A model generated the notes under the pieces. The model was not told where the DNA came from. It worked only from the letters and a program-made list of their open reading frames with translations, and made no database searches. The position numbers were made by a program, and so were the translations under genes. Shown here one piece after another: positions 59,943 through 64,000 of a stretch of 64,000 nucleotides of DNA; the stretch's first letter is position 1; the number at the start of each line of letters is the position of its first letter. The stretch spans positions 24,509 through 88,508 of the forward strand of contig RHGE01000031.1 in NCBI GenBank assembly GCA_004296775.1, given 5' to 3'. This stretch comes from Marinilabiliaceae bacterium JC017 (GTDB taxonomy: Bacteria > Bacteroidota > Bacteroidia > Bacteroidales > Marinilabiliaceae).

Positions 59943-62900
59943 ATTGACAGGGATTTAGTTTTTTCAGTTAATTCATTGTATACTCCCACCACGATATCGA
60001 AAAGTTGCGCGATTATCAACTCCCCACCACCTACTCTCACTCGCTCTTTCAATGATTCTGCAAGGGGTATTTCATTGTGATTAATTTTATTACGCATTAT
60101 TATAACCTCTTCTTTCGTCCAACCACCAGACAGAGAAATCCCCTGCTCAAACAATACTCCCAACAAGATGGTGTGATTCACATAACCATGACTGTTTATT
60201 TTAGCCTGCAACACCTCTCCCATTGATGACTGCAACGCCACTTGCTCAAAACTATAAATGGTTTCAAACACGGCTTCGCGCCGCAAGTCGTAACAAGCCA
60301 ACTCTTCCTTTATCACCTCGTGCGCTATCTCCTTTTGAGGATAATAGCTCAACAGATTCTTTAATCGCCGGTCTTTCATGGCTGCCCGGAACTCCCCATA
60401 ACGCCTGAGCGGCAACGTGTCACTAATAAGCTTATCTTCAATATTGATCTTCATGGGTATCTCTTTTTTCAACAGATTATTGCTCATTTGTGCTTCTTCG
60501 TTGGTAAAAAAGAGATGGCGTAAACTAAAGCGCTGCATATCGTATGCTGCATTATGCTCCTTTTGAGCCAGCACCTGTACCATTAACCACATAACCCGAT
60601 CGTTGCTCTGCACATACCGAATAGCCCCTTCATGGTGCAAAACACATTTTTTCACCTTCTTCACATCTTGAATAGCATACTGCAACTGTTGTTTCTCCTT
60701 TTTATTCCTTGGCTCACGTTTTTTCATTAAATGAACCAACTCTTCATCCATGGCAGCCAGGCATACTTGATAATCATGCCGTTCCTGATACTCCCCTTCC
60801 CTGAAATAATACCGATTCATTAAATAATAGGGCTGACTATCCCCCATGAGCCATTGCCCCATGGCGTACACCAGGTTATCACCCGCTTTCAGTGCCACTC
60901 CTTCCCGGCGCAAGCCCTCCAGAACAGCCTCATTAAATAGCCCCCTGGGCAGGTATACCGGTTGGTTTTCGGGTTTATAATCAACCGGAAAACCAGATCG
61001 TTCCTTTATGGATAAGCTATAATCATACCGTTCCCGAAAGACCTCAAGGTCATTCCTCTTCAACAACCGCTCCCCCGCCGTTAACCACCGCTCTTTCTGT
61101 TCCAGGTATCTCTGGTAGAAATCAAGTATCCCGTTACATTCATCAAGCCGGATACGGTACAAAAACGGATGAGTATAGCGGTGCTGCTTTCCCACCAATG
61201 CCAACTCATTATGCAATTTCCGGATACTATACTTTTCCTTTCCAAAGAAGGCATACATACCCTGCAACAGGTCATACTGCAAATTATTGGGCTTACCTCT
61301 TCCTTCATCGTTCAATGGCTTAAGGAATATTACATCGCGAGCCAGAAACTGCGCCATGTCACCCACGCGAGGCGCCCGTCCTTTTTCAATGGCTTTTATC
61401 CGCTGTCTCACCTCACCTAATACCGCTTTTATCTTTCTTTGGGCCTCACTGCAATAGCTGGCCGGCACATACCCCAACAAGTATTCACGCATTACATCGG
61501 GCAAATCCTTCACTTTTAACCCATATCCATCGAGCACAACCTGCAATTGCCCGCTACAGTCACTCAATTGGTTCAGGACCCTGTGGTAATAGGGATCTTG
61601 CCGTTTAAAAAATGGCTTCCCGTCCAATGGCTTCACTTTCCCTTCACGCGTATCATTTATAAACCGCCTGAAATTTTCAATGTATTGCTGAATGATTTGT
61701 TCTGCATTACGGTTCTCAGGATTCTTTTTATATAAATATTGACACACCAACAAGTTTTGCAATTCATAGGTACTCAATATGGCATCGGGCATGGTTTTAT
61801 ACTTCTCTTTATTCAATGCCGGCCAAACGGATTCCCTGTTTTTCTCTGCATCGGTGATCAACTTTAAAGCAATCCGGTTTCCCATTATCCGATAATGGGG
61901 CGACCACTGTTCAATATCTTTTTTCCCTTTCCAATAGGGCGGCAGGGTTTGTTCATTAAAATCCTTCAGCCGACCAAACGCATTCACATCGGTCACCAAC
62001 TTACGCTCCCGCACCTCTCCCCCGGTCTCTTTCAGGTACTCTTTTTTTACCACGCGACACAATTTCAAATGAAAACGCAAATTTTCGAAATACTCCTCTT
62101 CATCCATAAAGCGCAGGGCAAAATAAGGAAACCGGTCACCATAGCGACGCATGATGGTTTCAGGCAGCTCCGGATCATCATCAGCATCCAACACTATTTC
62201 CGGTTCATCCGCCGAAGCCACCAATCTTTGCCGATCTGCTTCGCCCAGCACCTGGTAAATTTCCTTGGGACACCGTGACAACTCGCCCAACAAGTCGAGC
62301 ATTAACTCACCGCTCTCGAGGCGAGGCCGTGGTAACCGGCAACAAAACATGGCGAACGCCTCCAGGGTTGCCCTGAAGGCCGGATTAGTCGTATTCTTAA
62401 ACCCATTCAGCCGGCTTAAAAAACGGAAGGCATACCGTCGCTCCAAAAACAGGCAAGTAAAAAAAGCAAGCCCTTTTTCCGTTAATGCCTGCCTGGGATC
62501 TACCAACGCATAAAAGGAGGTTAACTGCCCCTTCTCTTTCCTGACATCATCAGCCTCATACGTTACCATGTGACGAATATCGGCCTCTCCAATGATTGAC
62601 CTGAAACGCACAGGCACCTTTTTTACGGCTGCCTTGAAGAAGCCCTCCAGACTATTACCATCTACAAACAATCCCTTTTCATCATGCTGGCCATGGGTAT
62701 AGCAATTACGCTGACGATTCAGATTTTCCAGCAACTGCCGAAGAACACCCAATGCTTTTTCCGGATCATCAATACACTGAAGGAAGGGAAAATGATGTTT
62801 GAGCTTTTGAAAGGCCTTTAATTTCAAATCAAGTTTTTTACTCCTGCGTAACCGGGGCAACAAACCTGTATTGTGCAAATCCTCCTCGTTGATTTCTTCA

Positions 62901-63052
62901 ATTTTCAACTCCTCAAAAACATCGGAAAAGTCATTTAAAATAAGATATGCATTGTGCCGTGCCATATTCAGATAATTCCCGAAATAAGCACCATCTGTTT
63001 TAAGGGTTTTAACCCGGCGGGTATAGGGGGCTTGGTTCATTATTGTAATCAT
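59924..63052 (-). CDS. cas13b: Cas13b, RNA-guided RNase of type VI-B CRISPR
   Basis: A 1042-aa effector that cuts RNA when its crRNA finds a target. Both HEPN catalytic motifs are complete: RNCYTH (Arg115, His120) near the N-terminus and RNKINH (Arg987, His992) near the C-terminus, the terminal placement peculiar to Cas13b. Other family blocks: YFGNYLNMARHNAY (23-36), RRYGDRFPYFALRFMDE (302-318) with ENLRFHLKLC, and NAFGRLKDF (357-365). It is some 80-180 residues shorter than the studied 1120-1220-aa members. Start could be Met1 (63052) or Met5 (63040). No cas1/cas2 or array is adjacent, as is usual for cas1/cas2 in type VI-B; the missing array is not. Confidence 0.94.
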   Translation of the reverse strand: MITIMNQAPYTRRVKTLKTDGAYFGNYLNMARHNAYLILNDFSDVFEELKIEEINEEDLHNTGLLPRLRRSKKLDLKLKAFQKLKHHFPFLQCIDDPEKALGVLRQLLENLNRQRNCYTHGQHDEKGLFVDGNSLEGFFKAAVKKVPVRFRSIIGEADIRHMVTYEADDVRKEKGQLTSFYALVDPRQALTEKGLAFFTCLFLERRYAFRFLSRLNGFKNTTNPAFRATLEAFAMFCCRLPRPRLESGELMLDLLGELSRCPKEIYQVLGEADRQRLVASADEPEIVLDADDDPELPETIMRRYGDRFPYFALRFMDEEEYFENLRFHLKLCRVVKKEYLKETGGEVRERKLVTDVNAFGRLKDFNEQTLPPYWKGKKDIEQWSPHYRIMGNRIALKLITDAEKNRESVWPALNKEKYKTMPDAILSTYELQNLLVCQYLYKKNPENRNAEQIIQQYIENFRRFINDTREGKVKPLDGKPFFKRQDPYYHRVLNQLSDCSGQLQVVLDGYGLKVKDLPDVMREYLLGYVPASYCSEAQRKIKAVLGEVRQRIKAIEKGRAPRVGDMAQFLARDVIFLKPLNDEGRGKPNNLQYDLLQGMYAFFGKEKYSIRKLHNELALVGKQHRYTHPFLYRIRLDECNGILDFYQRYLEQKERWLTAGERLLKRNDLEVFRERYDYSLSIKERSGFPVDYKPENQPVYLPRGLFNEAVLEGLRREGVALKAGDNLVYAMGQWLMGDSQPYYLMNRYYFREGEYQERHDYQVCLAAMDEELVHLMKKREPRNKKEKQQLQYAIQDVKKVKKCVLHHEGAIRYVQSNDRVMWLMVQVLAQKEHNAAYDMQRFSLRHLFFTNEEAQMSNNLLKKEIPMKINIEDKLISDTLPLRRYGEFRAAMKDRRLKNLLSYYPQKEIAHEVIKEELACYDLRREAVFETIYSFEQVALQSSMGEVLQAKINSHGYVNHTILLGVLFEQGISLSGGWTKEEVIIMRNKINHNEIPLAESLKERVRVGGGELIIAQLFDIVVGVYNELTEKTKSLSIWKVQV

Positions 63053-63202
63053 TAAATTATTCTCATCTAAAATAATAAAAACAATTAAACTATTGACCGG
63101 CGGTATTACGATTAATAAGAACCTTTCTCAAACGACTCTTCATATTTTTTACAAAGCTTGGTCGGATTGACTCTTTTCTAAATAATGGATGATTTGAATT
63201 AA

Positions 63203-63300
63203 TACTAATCTGGATAAGCCAGAAAAGCACACAGATATGAGTGTCAAGTATCAAGATATTTGCCTGACCGACGTTGCAATATCCTACCAAAAAATACACA
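63203..63300 (+). repeat. Dispersed repeat family B, variant copy near cas13b
   Basis: ACTAATCTGGATAAGCCAG ... GACCGACGTTGCAATATCC, closely matching the variant at 41101-41187. Confidence 0.8.
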
Positions 63301-63342
63301 GACATTAACCTCATTCGATTTTATACTATAAAATGTTTTTTT

Positions 63343-63520
63343 TATCGGGACTTTGTCCCATACCCTACTTCATTTTTGGCATCGCCCCAAAAACGAAGCA
63401 AAAAACGCTAGTCAAATAAAAGCTTCACCCCACCTCCTCGATGATTTTTTTCCAACCCACAAGCCTGAATTCCCGCATTCATTTTCGTCGCGCCCTCGCT
63501 GGCCCGCTTATTTGACGGGC
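63343..63520 (+). repeat. Dispersed repeat family A, copy 5
   Basis: Same words in the same order as copy 3, with the first inverted repeat worn (GGGACTTTGTCCC). Lies 290 bases upstream of cas13b. Confidence 0.85.
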
Positions 63521-63917
63521 TTATGCGCTTCAGATCATTATGGCCTGGTTCATTATTTGGATTTTAGAGTTTATGAGGAGAGTTATTTTTTGGAGGTACC
63601 TGTTGGGTGGTTCTGAGTTGTGGACGGCGTCTCTGCGGATCTTTGTGTTTTCTCTGCGAATCTATCATATAACAAGCTTGAAAAGTGTCCCATTTCCAGA
63701 GATTAGTACTTTTATCTTGGATACGGCTTGTTCAAGGTGTATTAGTTTGTTCTTAAGATATTCAAGAGTGTATTTTTGCAGGTAGTGAGAAGCATCTCTT
63801 TCTTTTCTGATTTGAAGGTAACGGTAGGATCGGGTTGTACAGTCGTCAATATGGGCAACGGCCATCTCTGACTCACCTTTTATTAGAATGTCAAGACTTG
63901 AAGACTCTGTATTTTAA

Positions 63918-64000
63918 TCGGGACGTTGTCCCGGACCCTAGTTCCTTTTTGGCATCGCCCCAAAAAGGAACCAAAAAACTCTAGTCAAATAAACGCTTCC
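63918..64000 (+). repeat. Dispersed repeat family A, copy 6, cut by the window end
   Basis: GGGACGTTGTCCC, then the TTTTTGGCATCGCCCCAAAAA hairpin (in parts TTTTTGG and CCAAAAA) and TCTAGTCAAATAAACGCTTCC up to the last base. Confidence 0.8.

Larger units (their letters stand above)
63053..64000. other. Repeat-rich region upstream of the Cas13b operon
   Basis: No gene is supported, and no CRISPR repeats. From 63053 to 63200 there is AT-rich leader that must hold the cas13b promoter, though I see no clear TAnnTTTG on the minus strand. Then follow family B (63203-63300), family A (63343-63520) and a truncated family A copy at the window end (63918-64000). A few 60-87-codon frames overlap these repeats. 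Confidence 0.7.

Noticed and set aside
63343..63785. 87- and 81-codon genes upstream of cas13b as possible extra cas genes
   Set aside because: They overlap dispersed family A and low-complexity sequence found elsewhere, on the strand opposite to cas13b; no Cas features.

Overview
This window looks like a chromosomal segment of a Bacteroidota bacterium, probably a free-living or marine member of the Bacteroidales/Marinilabiliales. That lineage guess is inference. The support is TAnnTTTG-type promoters with an upstream TTTG, two TonB-dependent receptors with CarboxypepD_reg-like N-termini, LytS/LytTR two-component genes, lipoproteins with short lipoboxes, and many long AT-rich intergenic stretches full of dispersed repeats. 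Recognisable genes include aroC, slyD, trmH, HU, a PiT phosphate permease, three tRNAs, an IS3-family element, an Rhs toxin remnant, an NRPS cluster and a Cas13b gene.

Layout. 0-5 kb holds a lipoprotein cut by the window edge, an unrecognised 412-aa protein, a methyl-accepting chemotaxis protein next to an unrecognised 288-aa protein, and a decayed gene. 5.2-7.1 kb is repeat-rich and gene-free. 7.1-29.3 kb is one biosynthesis and uptake island: an AraC regulator divergent from a TonB receptor and a beta-propeller lipoprotein, then a 2072-aa NRPS (acyl-AMP ligase, carrier, degenerate carrier, condensation, adenylation, carrier, thioesterase), two saccharopine-dehydrogenase-like reductases, two anchored alpha/beta hydrolases (one with a Cys nucleophile), two ICMT-like membrane methyltransferases, an Sfp/EntD-type phosphopantetheinyl transferase, a soluble methyltransferase and two unrecognised membrane proteins. 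The receptor plus AraC arrangement suggests a secreted metallophore or related lipopeptide whose uptake induces its own receptor. The island is bracketed by two similar CCGCGGG-rich blocks about 24 kb apart.

29.3-34 kb is a graveyard: repeats, three remnants of HTH-regulator C-termini each followed by a terminator hairpin, and an Rhs gene ending in a barnase-like RNase with an adjacent barstar-like immunity gene. The Rhs frame is broken by one TAA. 34-37.5 kb is housekeeping (tRNA-Pro, dicarboxylate symporter, aroC, slyD). 37.5-48.6 kb mixes a LytS/LytTR pair split by a minisatellite, 41/42-bp tandem hairpin repeats, an intact IS3 element with a 3-bp target duplication, a TPR-like protein and a TonB receptor, all set in dispersed repeats. 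48.6-58.6 kb is mostly core: SDR and thioesterase, LysE exporter, a phosphate operon behind a four-repeat Pho-box-like site, LytTR regulator, trmH, HU and two tRNA-Ser genes.

59.4-63.1 kb carries the most notable system: a 1042-aa Cas13b (type VI-B effector) with HEPN motifs at both ends, overlapping by 19 nt a 181-aa single-membrane-span protein resembling Csx28. I see no CRISPR array in the window, so this RNA-targeting locus either uses a guide array elsewhere or is array-less.
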